From Microbacterium sp. NC79 (GTDB lineage Bacteria > Actinomycetota > Actinomycetes > Actinomycetales > Microbacteriaceae), in assembly GCF_019061125.1 (NCBI RefSeq), contig NZ_JAHQYI010000003.1:1-64000 (forward strand): a stretch of DNA of 64,000 bases, read 5' to 3'. Each line of letters begins with the position of its first letter. The first letter of the stretch is position 1. The position numbers and the translations under genes are program-made. Of this stretch, positions 1-8,601 are shown one piece after another. The notes beneath the pieces were generated by a model. The model worked only from the letters and a program-made list of their open reading frames with translations, was not told where the DNA came from and ran no database searches.

Positions 1-51
1 CTCACCCAGCCGAAGCTAGACGAGGATAATTTGGCATTTGACAAGTGCACG

Positions 52-149
52 CTGTTGAGTTCTCAAGGATCGGATGCTCCCCCACCAAACCATTCCTGGC
101 CTGCCGAAGGGCAACTTCTCTATCTTATATGTTTCGTTCTCGCTGTCAA
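52..149 (-). promoter_or_regulatory. rRNA operon promoter and 16S leader (transcribed leftward, off the window)
   Basis: On the minus strand a -35 TTGACA (149 to 144) and a -10 TAAGAT (127 to 122) are 16 bases apart. They are followed by CCTTGAGAACTCAACAGC (69 to 52), the antiterminator-like element typically found in the leader just before 16S rRNA in actinobacteria. The 16S gene itself should lie beyond position 1 and is not visible. The motif recognition comes from established knowledge; the placement of the rRNA gene is inference. Confidence 0.72.
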
Positions 150-726
150 ATCGACAGTTTCAAGCGAAATAAGATTTCCCAACACAAACTCAACCGAATT
201 TCTTCGGCATGAAGTGTGTTTTGGGAGGTGGTCCGCCGCTTGAGGGGAGCCAGACCTTCCGGCCTTCCGCTCTACCCTGTGGGGCGAACAGGTAATAACT
301 TACGCGGGTTCCGGGGGTCGGGCAAATCCAGCTCAAACCTCGGGCGTGTCGCCGCGGCTGTTGCCGTCGACCGCGAGGAGAAAAGTCCTGAGTAGGCCAC
401 GAATCTCCGCCAACTCGGCCGCTTCTGTGCGCCAACCGGCGCCATATCTGCACGCCTCCGGCCCACCACGCTCACCCTGTTCTGCACGATCAAATGGCCG
501 AAGCGCGACGAAACGCCGCGATTTCAGCGCGTGCGCGCACTCCGGTCGTGCAGAACAGGATTTCAATCGTGCAGAACAGGATTGCGCAGCGGAACCTGGA
601 GGCGAGAGGAGACCTCGGAACCAGGAGGCGGGAGTTGACCTCGGAACCAGAAGTACGTGAAGGACAAAGAGCGGAACCATAGCGACTCGGCTAAAGAGGA
701 GGAGAAGACCACCCGTAAAGACCAAT
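150..726. other. Gene-free stretch upstream of the rRNA promoter
   Basis: No open reading frame here has credible codon use or a recognisable product. There are short direct repeats, for example TCGTGCAGAACAGGA twice near 546-580 and CTCGGAACCAG twice near 610-650. The latter contains the CGGAACC word that is frequent throughout the flanks of this window. Otherwise nothing is seen. Confidence 0.5.
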
Positions 727-834
727 GCACCCGGAAAGACAAGATCACCGGGAAAGACACAAGCACCCGGACAGACACATGCACCCGGACAGACACATGT
801 GGCCGGACAGACACATGCACCCGGACAGATACAT
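727..834. repeat. 18-bp tandem repeat, six units
   Basis: Six head-to-tail 18-base units fill this stretch. The consensus unit is GCACCCGGACAGACACAT: units at 763, 781 and 817 match it closely or exactly, 799 differs at three bases, and the two leftmost units (727, 745) are more diverged. It lies downstream of the flavin monooxygenase gene. The period is a multiple of three, so overlapping frames read as six-residue repeats, but no frame has other signs of coding. Confidence 0.85.
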
Positions 835-897
835 GCGGCGCCCGGGGAATCTTTACCCGGGCGCCGCACGTATCCTCGCGAGCGCAGTGCTCGCGAG
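835..897 (-). terminator. Two stem-loops just after the monooxygenase stop codon
   Basis: Two perfect hairpins lie directly behind the leftward gene. One has nine-base arms CTCGCGAGC / GCTCGCGAG (875-883, 889-897); the other has twelve-base arms GCGGCGCCCGGG / CCCGGGCGCCGC (835-846, 856-867). Neither has a clear U-tract, so intrinsic termination is an inference from position. mRNA 3'-end protection is an alternative. Confidence 0.5.
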
Positions 898-900
898 CTC

Positions 901-2775
901 TTACTGGTCGATCATGAGGCCCGCGAAGAAGGTCGCGAGCTCGGTGGTCGCGCCATCCAGCGGAAGGATGTGCGCGACGTAGTGGTCGGGGCGCACAACG
1001 ACGACGACACCGCCGCGGTCGATGCCGCGCTCGGCGAAGATGTCGGCGTCGGGCGAGACGGCGTACACCTTCTCGTGGTCATCGAGCTGGAATGGACCGA
1101 CCTGCGGGAAGAAGAGGCGCGGAACCGCGGTGAGGTCTACGTCTTCATAGCGCGTCGGGTACACGGCCTTGACATCGAAGACCGCATCCTTATCGGCGCC
1201 GGCCGGCGTAAAGCGGGCGATCGGGGATTCGGGGGACGTGTTCATCCACTCTGCCCACGCGTCCAGCTTCGGCGACTGCCCCGTGGTTCCGTCAGCGAAT
1301 GCGTACACGCGCCAGCGGCCGTCAGCACGGTGGTGGTGTCCGATGTGAATCGGGTTCGCATCGGCGACGCGCGTGGTCATGACCGACTTGAAGCGCTTGC
1401 CGAGCGGGAATCCGGTGGCGAGCTGCTGCTGGGCGTCACCCGACGTGATCATCGACGGCTCGTACTGCGTCATGAAGCCTGCCGGGAACTCGGCGGTCGT
1501 CGTGTAGAACTCGGCGAGGTCGTCGGGGTTTTCAAACTCCTCCGGCTTCTTCGCCATGAGCGTCGACCACTCCTTATCAAAGTCGATGAGGTTCTGCGCG
1601 ATGACCTGACGCTCGCCCGAATAGGTGGCAAGCAGCGACTCGGGGCTGCGGCCCTCGAGCACCTGGCCAAGCTTCCAACCAAGGTTGAAGCCGTCCTGCA
1701 TCGAAACGTTCATGCCCTGCCCCGCCTTCGCGGAGTGGGTGTGGCATGCGTCGCCTGCGATGAAGACGCGAGGCGTCGTGGTGTCGTCGTTGACGTCGTC
1801 GAACTTGTCGGTGACGCGGTGGCCGACCTCATAGACGCTGTGCCACGGCACATCCTTCACGTCGACCGTGTAGGGGTGCAGAATCTCGTTCGCCTTCGCG
1901 ATGATCTGCTCGATCGTGGTCTTACGGATCTCGCCATTGTTGTCGGCCGGAACCTCACCGAGGTCGACATACATGCGGAACAGGAATCCGCCCTCGCGGG
2001 GGATCAGGAGGATGGAACCATGGGTCGACTGGATCGCGCACTTGGTGCGGATATCGGGGAAGTCAGTGTTGGCGAGCACGTCCATGACACCCCAGGCATG
2101 GAATGCCTGGTCGCCGACAAGCTTGCGTCCGATCGACTCGCGCACGGCGCTGCGGGCACCATCGCAGCCGACGACGTACTTCGCCTTGATGGTCTGTTCT
2201 TGGCCGGCCTTCTCTCCGTCGGTGTGCTTGAGCGTCACGGTGACGGGGTATTCGCCCTCCCCCACGCTGAGGGTGACGAACTCGTAGCCGAAGTCGGGGT
2301 GGATGCGTGCCGGCCCGTTGGCTGCGTACTCGGCGAAGTAGTCGAGCACGCGGGCCTGGTTGACGATGAGGTGTGGAAACTCGCTGATGCCGTGCGGGTC
2401 ATCTTCGGCGATCGCCGTGCGGATGATGTTGCCGTGGTTGTTGGGGTCTGGTGACCAGAAATTCATCGCCGAGAGCTGGAAGGCCTCGGCGACGATGCGC
2501 TCGGCGAAGCCGAATGCCTGGAATGTCTCGACGCTGCGGGCTTGGATGCCGTCTGCCTGACCGATCGCGAGGCGGCCAGGGCGGCGCTCGATGATTCGCG
2601 TGGTGACGCTCGGGTACCGCGAAAGCTGCGCGGCAAGCAGCATGCCTGCGGGGCCGGAACCAACGATGAGCACGTCGGTCTCGTCGGGGAGCTCGGTTGG
2701 GCGATTGAGGCCGGTGCCCTCGGCGGGGAGAACTCGGGGCTCGCCTGAGACGTATCCGTGGTGGTGAAACTGCAT
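901..2775 (-). CDS. FAD-dependent aromatic monooxygenase (phenol 2-monooxygenase / 3-hydroxybenzoate 4-monooxygenase type)
   Basis: Hydroxylates an aromatic ring using NAD(P)H and O2, preparing it for ring cleavage. The 624-residue length fits the large PHBH-fold enzymes with a C-terminal thioredoxin-like domain. Visible motifs are GSGPAG near residue 40 (FAD dinucleotide fold), VVGCDGARSAVR near 205 (DG motif) and RVFIAGDACH near 340 (GD motif). ATG 2775 is chosen because the ribosome site AAGGG lies nine bases before it; the ATG at 2784 directly abuts that site. The gene is divergent from an IclR regulator, a common arrangement for inducible aromatic genes. The exact substrate (phenol, 3-hydroxybenzoate or a resorcinol-like compound) cannot be told from sequence. 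Confidence 0.87.
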   Translation of the reverse strand: MQFHHHGYVSGEPRVLPAEGTGLNRPTELPDETDVLIVGSGPAGMLLAAQLSRYPSVTTRIIERRPGRLAIGQADGIQARSVETFQAFGFAERIVAEAFQLSAMNFWSPDPNNHGNIIRTAIAEDDPHGISEFPHLIVNQARVLDYFAEYAANGPARIHPDFGYEFVTLSVGEGEYPVTVTLKHTDGEKAGQEQTIKAKYVVGCDGARSAVRESIGRKLVGDQAFHAWGVMDVLANTDFPDIRTKCAIQSTHGSILLIPREGGFLFRMYVDLGEVPADNNGEIRKTTIEQIIAKANEILHPYTVDVKDVPWHSVYEVGHRVTDKFDDVNDDTTTPRVFIAGDACHTHSAKAGQGMNVSMQDGFNLGWKLGQVLEGRSPESLLATYSGERQVIAQNLIDFDKEWSTLMAKKPEEFENPDDLAEFYTTTAEFPAGFMTQYEPSMITSGDAQQQLATGFPLGKRFKSVMTTRVADANPIHIGHHHRADGRWRVYAFADGTTGQSPKLDAWAEWMNTSPESPIARFTPAGADKDAVFDVKAVYPTRYEDVDLTAVPRLFFPQVGPFQLDDHEKVYAVSPDADIFAERGIDRGGVVVVVRPDHYVAHILPLDGATTELATFFAGLMIDQ

Positions 2776-2838
2776 CGTCGTCATCCCTTATTCAGCAGCT
2801 CTGCTGGTCTTGTTATCCGGGTTTGCCTGTTCTAATAT

Positions 2839-2863
2839 CGAACACAAAGTTCGTATAGTGAAC
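2839..2863. promoter_or_regulatory. Inverted repeats in the monooxygenase/IclR intergenic region (candidate IclR operator)
   Basis: Two overlapping dyads share one arm: CGAAC-N5-GTTCG (2839-2853) and GTTC-N7-GAAC (2849-2863). A related TATACGA lies near 2889. They sit between two divergent start codons, where the IclR protein would be expected to act on both promoters. The palindromes are seen; assignment to the neighbouring IclR protein is inference. Confidence 0.5.
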
Positions 2864-2911
2864 ACGAGCATGGTACGTGACCATTTCGTATACGACAAGT
2901 GAGGGATTGCG

Positions 2912-3721
2912 ATGGCGACGGAACCACGTGCTGCGGCCGGCGGGAGCGCGAGCGATGTCGACACCCGAAGCCGCGCAGGCGGGAGTGCAAGCGCCGCAGG
3001 CGGGAGTGCGGGCGCGGCGACCGAGAAGGAGGCGCCGGCTTCACAGACCCTGAGTCGTGGCGTCAGGATCTTGGAGATTCTGGCTTCCGCCCGGGAGCCG
3101 CTACTGATTGCGGACGTTGCCCGTGAGCTCGGTGTACACCGCTCCATTGCGTACCGCCTGTTGCGCACGCTTGAGGGGCACGGCCTCGTCACGCGCGATG
3201 CGAATGGCGTCATCGAGCTAGGCCCGCGCATGGCTGCGCTGGCGGCCGGTGTCGCGCGCGATCTCCAGTCGCAGGCGCTGCCCGAACTCACCGCGATTGC
3301 GAACGAGCTGGGTATGACGTGTTTTCTCGGTGTGCTCGATCGAGATGAGGCCATCACGATCGCGACCGTCACCCCTCGTCACTCAATCGCGACCGTTGCT
3401 CAGCATCCGGGTGCGCGGCACTCGGTGCGACTTGGGGCGACGGGCAAGGCGATTCTTGCTGCGATGCCGGAGTCAGATTGGCCGTCGGATATTTCCGATG
3501 CCCTCCGCGACGAAGTGCGCATCGTGCATCAGACCGGTTATGCCGTGAGTCACGATGAGGTGATTCCCACCGTCAAGGCGATTGCGGTTCCGCTCGCTCT
3601 GCGCGGCCAGCGCCCGGCGGCGATCTCCGTCATCTACGTTGGTGAGAATGCCGACGCCGAAGCAGTGGGCGCACGGCTCACCGCGTCAGCCGCCGCGATT
3701 CGCGCCGAGATGGGCCAGTAG
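2912..3721 (+). CDS. IclR-family transcriptional regulator
   Basis: A 269-residue DNA-binding regulator. The winged helix-turn-helix spans about residues 50-110 (RGVRILEILASAREPLL, then RELGVHRSIAYRLLRTLEGHG). The C-terminal effector-binding domain follows, with the typical VRLGATGKAILAAM segment. The first 45 residues are a low-complexity extension rich in Gly, Ala and Ser, built from a repeated GGSA-type unit. The ATG has GAGGG six bases upstream. Divergent orientation to the flavin monooxygenase suggests it controls that gene, sensing the aromatic substrate or product. Confidence 0.9.
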   Translation: MATEPRAAAGGSASDVDTRSRAGGSASAAGGSAGAATEKEAPASQTLSRGVRILEILASAREPLLIADVARELGVHRSIAYRLLRTLEGHGLVTRDANGVIELGPRMAALAAGVARDLQSQALPELTAIANELGMTCFLGVLDRDEAITIATVTPRHSIATVAQHPGARHSVRLGATGKAILAAMPESDWPSDISDALRDEVRIVHQTGYAVSHDEVIPTVKAIAVPLALRGQRPAAISVIYVGENADAEAVGARLTASAAAIRAEMGQ

Positions 3722-3826
3722 CCGCACTACTCCGCGTAGCGCACAACGGCGGCTACAGAGCGACGCAACCGCAGAAGGCGGGTCTGCAGACCTCGGAAAC
3801 CACGGGGCGGCGAAACCGCGGAACCA

Positions 3827-4597
3827 TTAATTGCCGCGGAAGTTCGGCATGCGTTTCTCCTGGAAGGCGGCGAAGCCCTCGCGATAGTCGTCGGTGTCGC
3901 AGAGGGCGGCCTGAGCGGCGTTTTCGTCGGCGACGGATTCCCAGAGTCCGAGGCGCTCATCGCGGAGCTGGGCGATGAGGTTCTTCGAAGCGACGAACGC
4001 GTGGGTGGCGCCGGTTGCCGCTCGAGTAGCCGCCGCGCGCACCGCCGCGAGCGCCTCCCCCGCCGGGAACACCTGCGAGAACAGTCCGGACTGCACAGCC
4101 TCGGTGCCGCTCATGAGCCGGCCGGTATAGATGAGGTCGAGAGTCTTGTGGGCGCCGAGTCGCTCGAAGAAGAGGGCATGGCCACCGGAGTCGAGGGTCG
4201 CGCCGAGGTTCGCGAACGGTGACCCGATTTTCGCGTTTTCGTCGACGTACACGACGTCGGTCGCGATCAAGAGGCCAAGACCCACGCCCAGGCAGGGGCC
4301 GTGCGCCGCAGCGAACGTCGGCGCGGGAAAAGCCGACATCTTGCGCAGGAGCGGCGTAACGAGTTCGCCGAGATATCCGATGACGTCGTCGTCGCGCGGG
4401 TCGACGCCGGCGATATCGCGCCCGGCGCAGAAAGCCCGGCCCTCACCCCGCAAAACGAGCGCGCGCACCGCCGCGCCCTGCGCCTCGTCATATGCATCAC
4501 TCAATGCCGCGAGCGCGTCTTCGCCCAGCGCGTTGAGTTTGTCGGGGGCGTTCAGCACGATTTCGGCGACGCCATCAGCAATGGTCAGCTCGATCAT
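3827..4597 (-). CDS. paaG: Enoyl-CoA hydratase/isomerase family, PaaG-like (ring-1,2-epoxyphenylacetyl-CoA isomerase)
   Basis: The 256-residue crotonase-fold protein is the last gene of the paaABCDE operon. In that pathway PaaG converts the ring epoxide to an oxepin-CoA. The family signature GRAFCAGRDI and the oxyanion loop HGPCLGVGLG are present. In NLGATLDSGG an Asp stands where hydratases have their second catalytic Glu; this is typical of isomerase-type members and supports PaaG over PaaF. The start is ATG 4597, eight bases after paaE stops; a longer frame to 4699 would run back into paaE and is unlikely. A broader enoyl-CoA isomerase role cannot be excluded. Confidence 0.85.
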   Translation of the reverse strand: MIELTIADGVAEIVLNAPDKLNALGEDALAALSDAYDEAQGAAVRALVLRGEGRAFCAGRDIAGVDPRDDDVIGYLGELVTPLLRKMSAFPAPTFAAAHGPCLGVGLGLLIATDVVYVDENAKIGSPFANLGATLDSGGHALFFERLGAHKTLDLIYTGRLMSGTEAVQSGLFSQVFPAGEALAAVRAAATRAATGATHAFVASKNLIAQLRDERLGLWESVADENAAQAALCDTDDYREGFAAFQEKRMPNFRGN

Positions 4598-4604
4598 CAG
4601 AACC

Positions 4605-5747
4605 TCACACGTCGTAGTCGACAACGACCTTCTCGGTCGTCGGGTGGGATTGGCAGGTGAGCACGTACCCGCGTTCGAGTTCGGCGGGTTCGAGCGCATA
4701 GTTCTCCGTCATCGTGACGGAACCTTCTCTCAGCAACGCGCGACAGGTTCCGCACACCCCGCCGGCACAGGCGTACGGCACGTCGGGTCGCACGCGCATC
4801 GCGGCGTCGAGGATCGCCTCGCGGGCACTCATCGGCGACTGCACGGTCGCTCGCTGCCCATCGAGGGTGAAGTCGATCGTGATCGTGGGTTCGTCGGCGC
4901 GGGCGATGACGGGGCGGGCCGGTCCGCGGTGCGCGGAGTCGGTGGTGAACAGTTCGTGGCGGATGTGTTCGCGGGCGACCCCAACGTCGGTGAGCACCGA
5001 GCGGCACATGGTCACGAGTTCAAGGGGCCCGCAGAGGAACCATTCGTCGACGGTATCGGGCAAGACGAGCCGCTCGACGATTGCGTGAAATTTCTCGGCG
5101 TCGACGCGTCCGGAGAGGAGTTCGGCCGCCCGCTGCTCGCGCGACAGGATGTGATGCACCACGAATCGGGTGGGGTATTTGTCTTTCAGGTCGGCGATCT
5201 CCTGCAAAAACATGATGTCGTGGGCGGAACGATTCGTGTAGACAAGCGTGAACCGGGACGTCGCCGATCGTTGCAGCATCGCCGTCGCGAGTGCCATGAG
5301 GGGTGTGATGCCGGAACCGGCCGCGACTCCTACGACGTGGGTGCCGTCGACGTCGGCGAGGGTGGAGGTGAACATGCCCTGCGGGCTCATCACGTCGATC
5401 GTGTCGCCTGCGCGCAGTTCGGTCTGCGCCCACGTGGAGAACACGCCTCCCTCGTCGCGCTTGATGCCGACAGAAATGCGGCCGGGTGTCGGCGGACGGC
5501 ACAGCGAGTACGACCGACGAATTTCGTGGCCCTCAAACTGTGCGCGCAACGCGACGTATTGGCCAGGCAGGTAGTCGTATTCGTCAGCCAGTGGTTCCGG
5601 AACCACGAAGGTCACTTCGACGGCGCTCTCGGTGAGGGGACGCACGTCGGCCACTTCGAGGGCGTGGAATTTCGCGCGGCGGCGGGCGGGAGCGCCGCCG
5701 ACTGCGGTCTGCAGGAGAGCGGTCGCGACGTCTGTGTTGTCTGCCAT
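4605..5747 (-). CDS. paaE: Phenylacetyl-CoA epoxidase reductase subunit PaaE
   Basis: Passes electrons from NADPH to the di-iron epoxidase. The 380-residue order is typical: a FAD-binding domain with RRSYSLC near residue 100, a nucleotide-binding domain with GSGITPLMAL near 165, and a C-terminal plant-type 2Fe-2S ferredoxin domain with CAGGVCGTC plus a last Cys in LTCQSHP. It starts one base after paaD stops, so the two are translationally coupled. Part of the operon paaABCDE-paaG. Confidence 0.95.
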   Translation of the reverse strand: MADNTDVATALLQTAVGGAPARRRAKFHALEVADVRPLTESAVEVTFVVPEPLADEYDYLPGQYVALRAQFEGHEIRRSYSLCRPPTPGRISVGIKRDEGGVFSTWAQTELRAGDTIDVMSPQGMFTSTLADVDGTHVVGVAAGSGITPLMALATAMLQRSATSRFTLVYTNRSAHDIMFLQEIADLKDKYPTRFVVHHILSREQRAAELLSGRVDAEKFHAIVERLVLPDTVDEWFLCGPLELVTMCRSVLTDVGVAREHIRHELFTTDSAHRGPARPVIARADEPTITIDFTLDGQRATVQSPMSAREAILDAAMRVRPDVPYACAGGVCGTCRALLREGSVTMTENYALEPAELERGYVLTCQSHPTTEKVVVDYDV

Positions 5748-5748
5748 G

Positions 5749-6246
5749 TCAGTGATTCTTGAAGTGGTCGAAGGGTTCGAGGCAGTCTTCGCATTGCCAG
5801 AGCGACTTGCAGGATGTGGATCCGAATCGTGCGAGCTCTTTGGTGCGCAGTGACGAGCAGCGCGGGCACTTGACGGCGAGCGTCAGCGGGATGGGCCCCC
5901 TGACCGCCGATCGGCCGGTGGGCGGGGCGATGCCGTAGGCGGTGAGTTTTTGTTTGCCTTCGTCGCTCATCCAGTCGGTTGTCCAGGCGGGCGTGAGGGT
6001 GAGGTTGATCACGACGTCGGTGAAGCCGGCGGCTTCGAGCGCGAGGTGCAGGTCGTCGCGGATCGTCTCCATCGCCGGGCAACCGGAGTAAGTGGGCGTG
6101 ATGGTGACGGTGACGGTGCCGGTCTCTTGATCGATGGCGACGTCGCGGAGGACTCCGAGGTCGGCGATCGTGAGCACCGGAACCTCGGGGTCTGCGACAG
6201 CACCCGCGATGGCCCGGGCGTGGTCGAGTTGGGTTGTGGTCACCAT
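5749..6246 (-). CDS. paaD: Phenylacetyl-CoA epoxidase assembly protein PaaD (MIP18-like, iron-sulfur cluster)
   Basis: A 165-residue MIP18/DUF59-type protein, DPEVPVLTIADLGVLRDV near the N terminus, with a zinc-like Cys pair arrangement at the C terminus (CPRC and CEDC). In the paa pathway PaaD is required for the epoxidase and probably helps metal-site assembly. ATG 6246 overlaps the end of paaC by seven bases; GTG 6243 is an alternative. The longer open frame up to 6570 is a shadow of paaC. Confidence 0.92.
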   Translation of the reverse strand: MVTTTQLDHARAIAGAVADPEVPVLTIADLGVLRDVAIDQETGTVTVTITPTYSGCPAMETIRDDLHLALEAAGFTDVVINLTLTPAWTTDWMSDEGKQKLTAYGIAPPTGRSAVRGPIPLTLAVKCPRCSSLRTKELARFGSTSCKSLWQCEDCLEPFDHFKNH

Positions 6247-7109
6247 GTCGCTCCCGGGTGTTGGCGGGCGAGCACCTGCATTTCGGCGAGGATGAAGCCG
6301 AGCGCTGAGAAGTGGCTGCCATGGCGGCCGCCGGCGCTGGATGGTTGGGGCTGCGGAACCTCGAGATCTTCTTCGGCGAGCACGGCGGTGAAGATGGCTT
6401 CGCATTCTTCCTGGAGGCTGGACGGACGCACGGCGATGCCGCGTTCGATGAGCGGTTCTATCGAGGCGTCGTCGCGGAAGAGTTCCCCGACGAACGGCCA
6501 CAGATTTTCCAGCGCGCGCTGGGTGCGGGTGCGGGATTCGTCGGTGCCGCCCGCCAGTCGGAGCGTCCACTGTACGGCGTGGTCACGGTGGTATTCGACC
6601 TCTTTGACTGCTTTCGCGGCGATCGCGGCGAGGGCCGGGTCGGTGGAGTCTGCGAGGCGCGTGTAGAGGGCGAACATGTAGGTGGCCATGACGAGTTGGC
6701 GGATGATCGTGTGGGCAAAATCGCCGTTGTCTTGTTGCACCATCCAGCTGCACCGGAACTCTGGTTCGTTACGGAAGTAAGCGAGGTCGTCTTCGGTGCG
6801 GCCGCTGGCGGATCCCGCGTAGCGGAGGAGTGCTCTGGCGTGGCCGAGGAGATCGAGGGCGATGTTTCCGAGCGCGACGTCTTCTTCAATTTCGGGTGCA
6901 TGGGCGATCCAACGGCTGAGTTGTTGCGCAAGGATGAGCGCGTCGTCGGCGAGCCAGAGCACGTATTCGGCGGTCTCGGGGGTCGCGATGGCATCGGCAT
7001 CGCCAGCGAGTTCTGCTTCGAGATCGAGTTGGTCGACGGTGACGGCACCGTGCGGGTTTTCACTGTCGTCGCGAGCCAGCTCTGTGGTTCCGTTCTGTGC
7101 GCTCGTCAT
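6240..7109 (-). CDS. paaC: Phenylacetyl-CoA epoxidase structural subunit PaaC
   Basis: A 289-residue helical, ferritin-like subunit that pairs with PaaA in the multicomponent epoxidase. It carries the family pattern ALDLLGHARALLRYAG and a VEYHRDHAVQW helix. PaaC is the structural partner and lacks the catalytic iron in the characterised enzyme (family knowledge). The first ~35 residues are an acidic, poorly conserved extension. It overlaps paaB by four bases. Confidence 0.95.
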   Translation of the reverse strand: MTSAQNGTTELARDDSENPHGAVTVDQLDLEAELAGDADAIATPETAEYVLWLADDALILAQQLSRWIAHAPEIEEDVALGNIALDLLGHARALLRYAGSASGRTEDDLAYFRNEPEFRCSWMVQQDNGDFAHTIIRQLVMATYMFALYTRLADSTDPALAAIAAKAVKEVEYHRDHAVQWTLRLAGGTDESRTRTQRALENLWPFVGELFRDDASIEPLIERGIAVRPSSLQEECEAIFTAVLAEEDLEVPQPQPSSAGGRHGSHFSALGFILAEMQVLARQHPGATW

Positions 7110-7411
7110 AGGTGGGGCACCCCTTCGGACGCCGTGTAGTAGATGGCGTGGCGGTAGTTTTTGCCTGCGGGGCTTTCGAAGAAGGCGCCGCGGGAGTCGG
7201 GGTCGCTCGTCGTGATGGCGTCGGCCGGAACCACCCAGATGGAGGTGCCTTCGCTGCGGCGGGTGTAGAGGTCGCGGGCGTTGCGGAGGGCGAGTTCGGC
7301 GTCGGGCGCGTGGAGTGAGCCGGCGTGCACGTGGCTGAGGCCGCGGTTGGATCGCACGAACACTTCCCAGAGTGGCCAGGTGTCTTTGTTGTCTGATCCG
7401 GGGCTGGTCAT
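7106..7411 (-). CDS. paaB: Phenylacetyl-CoA epoxidase bridging subunit PaaB
   Basis: A 101-residue protein containing the PaaB pattern [20 protein letters not shown] followed by [12 protein letters not shown]. PaaB bridges PaaAC dimers. ATG 7411 overlaps the end of paaA as ATGA, which fixes the start; the longer frame to 7717 is a shadow of paaA. Confidence 0.95.
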   Translation of the reverse strand: MTSPGSDNKDTWPLWEVFVRSNRGLSHVHAGSLHAPDAELALRNARDLYTRRSEGTSIWVVPADAITTSDPDSRGAFFESPAGKNYRHAIYYTASEGVPHL

Positions 7412-8376
7412 GCTGCTTGCTCCTTCGCGGCTTGCTTTGCCGCCTGCTTCGCGGCGTAGGCGACGGCGGCTTCGCGCACCCAGGCGCCCTCTTCGTGTGC
7501 TGCGCGGCGGTTTTGGAGTCGCGTGGCGTTCATGGGTCCGCGGCCGGAGAGGACTTCGTGAAATTCGGTCCAGTCGATCTCGCTGGTGTGCCAGTGGTCT
7601 TCGTCCCAGCGAAGTTCCGGGTCGGGGAGTGTGATGCCGAGGATTTCGGCTTGCGGAACCAGCATGCCGATGAAGCGTTGGCGCAGTTCGTCGTTGGAGA
7701 ATCGCTTGATTTTCCACGCCATGGACTGTGCCGAGTTGGGTGATTCGTCGTCGGGCGGGCCGAACATCATGAGGCTGGGCCAGTACCAGCGGTTGACGGC
7801 GTCTTGTGCCATGTCGCGCTGGGCTTCGGTGCCCTGCATGAGGGTCAGGAGGATTTCGAATCCCTGTCGCTGGTGGAACGATTCCTCTTTACAGATGCGC
7901 ACCATGGCGCGTCCGTACGGTCCGTAGGATGCGCGGCAGAGCGGAACCTGGTTGCAGATGGCGGCGCCGTCGACGAGCCAGCCGATCGCCCCCATGTCTG
8001 CCCAGGTGGGTGTTGGGTAGTTGAAGATCGAGGAGTATTTGGCTTTGCCGTCGATGAGTTGCTGGGTCATTTCGTCGCGGGTGATGCCGAGGGTTTGGGC
8101 TGCGGAGTAGAGGTAGAGGCCGTGGCCGGCTTCATCCTGGACTTTCGCCATCAGGATCGCTTTGCGCTTGAGTGAGGGGGCGCGGGTGATCCAGTTGCCC
8201 TCCGGTTGCATGCCGATGATTTCGGAGTGGGCGTGCTGGGAGATTTGGCGGATCAGGGTGCGGCGGTAGGCGTCGGGCATCCAGTCGCGGGGTTCGATGC
8301 GCTGTTCTGCGGCGATGAGCGCGTCGAACGTCTGTTGCTCGTCTGTGACGGCGGATAGTTGTGCGGCAGTCATCAT
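7408..8376 (-). CDS. paaA: Phenylacetyl-CoA epoxidase catalytic subunit PaaA
   Basis: The di-iron oxygenase subunit that epoxidises the ring of phenylacetyl-CoA. The 322-residue length is normal. Iron-ligand helices are visible as [12 protein letters not shown] (DExxH) and [12 protein letters not shown] (ExxH). The C terminus ends in an Ala/Lys repeat ([14 protein letters not shown]). It is the first gene of the operon and has AGGAG three bases before the ATG; the candidate TetR-type operator lies just upstream of that ribosome site. The phenylacetate-CoA ligase gene paaK is not in the window. Confidence 0.96.
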   Translation of the reverse strand: MMTAAQLSAVTDEQQTFDALIAAEQRIEPRDWMPDAYRRTLIRQISQHAHSEIIGMQPEGNWITRAPSLKRKAILMAKVQDEAGHGLYLYSAAQTLGITRDEMTQQLIDGKAKYSSIFNYPTPTWADMGAIGWLVDGAAICNQVPLCRASYGPYGRAMVRICKEESFHQRQGFEILLTLMQGTEAQRDMAQDAVNRWYWPSLMMFGPPDDESPNSAQSMAWKIKRFSNDELRQRFIGMLVPQAEILGITLPDPELRWDEDHWHTSEIDWTEFHEVLSGRGPMNATRLQNRRAAHEEGAWVREAAVAYAAKQAAKQAAKEQAA

Positions 8377-8385
8377 CGACTCCTA

Positions 8386-8409
8386 TTTACAGAACGATCG
8401 GTCAGTAAA
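8386..8409. promoter_or_regulatory. Candidate PaaR/TetR operator before paaA
   Basis: An inverted repeat with outer arms TTTAC and GTAAA and a central CGATCG lies ten bases upstream of the paaA start. The same pattern, TTACAGA-N-CGATCG-N-TCAGTAA, recurs at 15411-15432 before the second paa operon. Its general form resembles the TetR-type PaaR sites known from other actinobacteria. Position suggests repression of paaA transcription until phenylacetyl-CoA is present. Confidence 0.75.
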
Positions 8410-8468
8410 TAGTGTACGGCGGGTGTGTGGTTTGGGGAAGGGGTGCGGAACCAGGTGCTGCGGTGGGT

Positions 8469-8502
8469 GCACCACACGCGGGTGCCGGCTCGCGTGTGGT
8501 GC
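8469..8502. other. Perfect 12-bp stem-loop between paaA promoter and HNH gene
   Basis: Arms GCACCACACGCG and CGCGTGTGGTGC flank a ten-base loop. It lies in the spacer between the paaA operator and the end of the leftward DUF222 gene, so it could terminate that gene's transcript. There is no U-run, so the role is uncertain. Confidence 0.45.
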
Positions 8503-8601
8503 TGGGTGCGCGGAGGGGTGCAAAAGCAGGTGTAGCACTTACCCACTCGGGCACCAACTCGGGGGCTGGATCTCATCCATGCACACCCCTCCCCCGAATG
8601 G

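Noticed and set aside
727..834. A CRISPR array
   Set aside because: The 18-bp units are contiguous with no spacers, and no cas gene is in the window.
333..869. 178-codon minus-strand frame with a Cys-Pro-Gly-Ala-type six-residue repeat
   Set aside because: The repeat simply reads the 18-bp DNA tandem repeat; the rest has no coding character or ribosome site.
799..2454. Long open frame of 551 codons on the plus strand
   Set aside because: It is the antisense shadow of the flavin monooxygenase; codon-position GC and protein composition are those of a reverse frame.
4131..5762. Long open frame of 543 codons on the plus strand
   Set aside because: Shadow of paaG and paaE on the opposite strand, with no recognisable domain.
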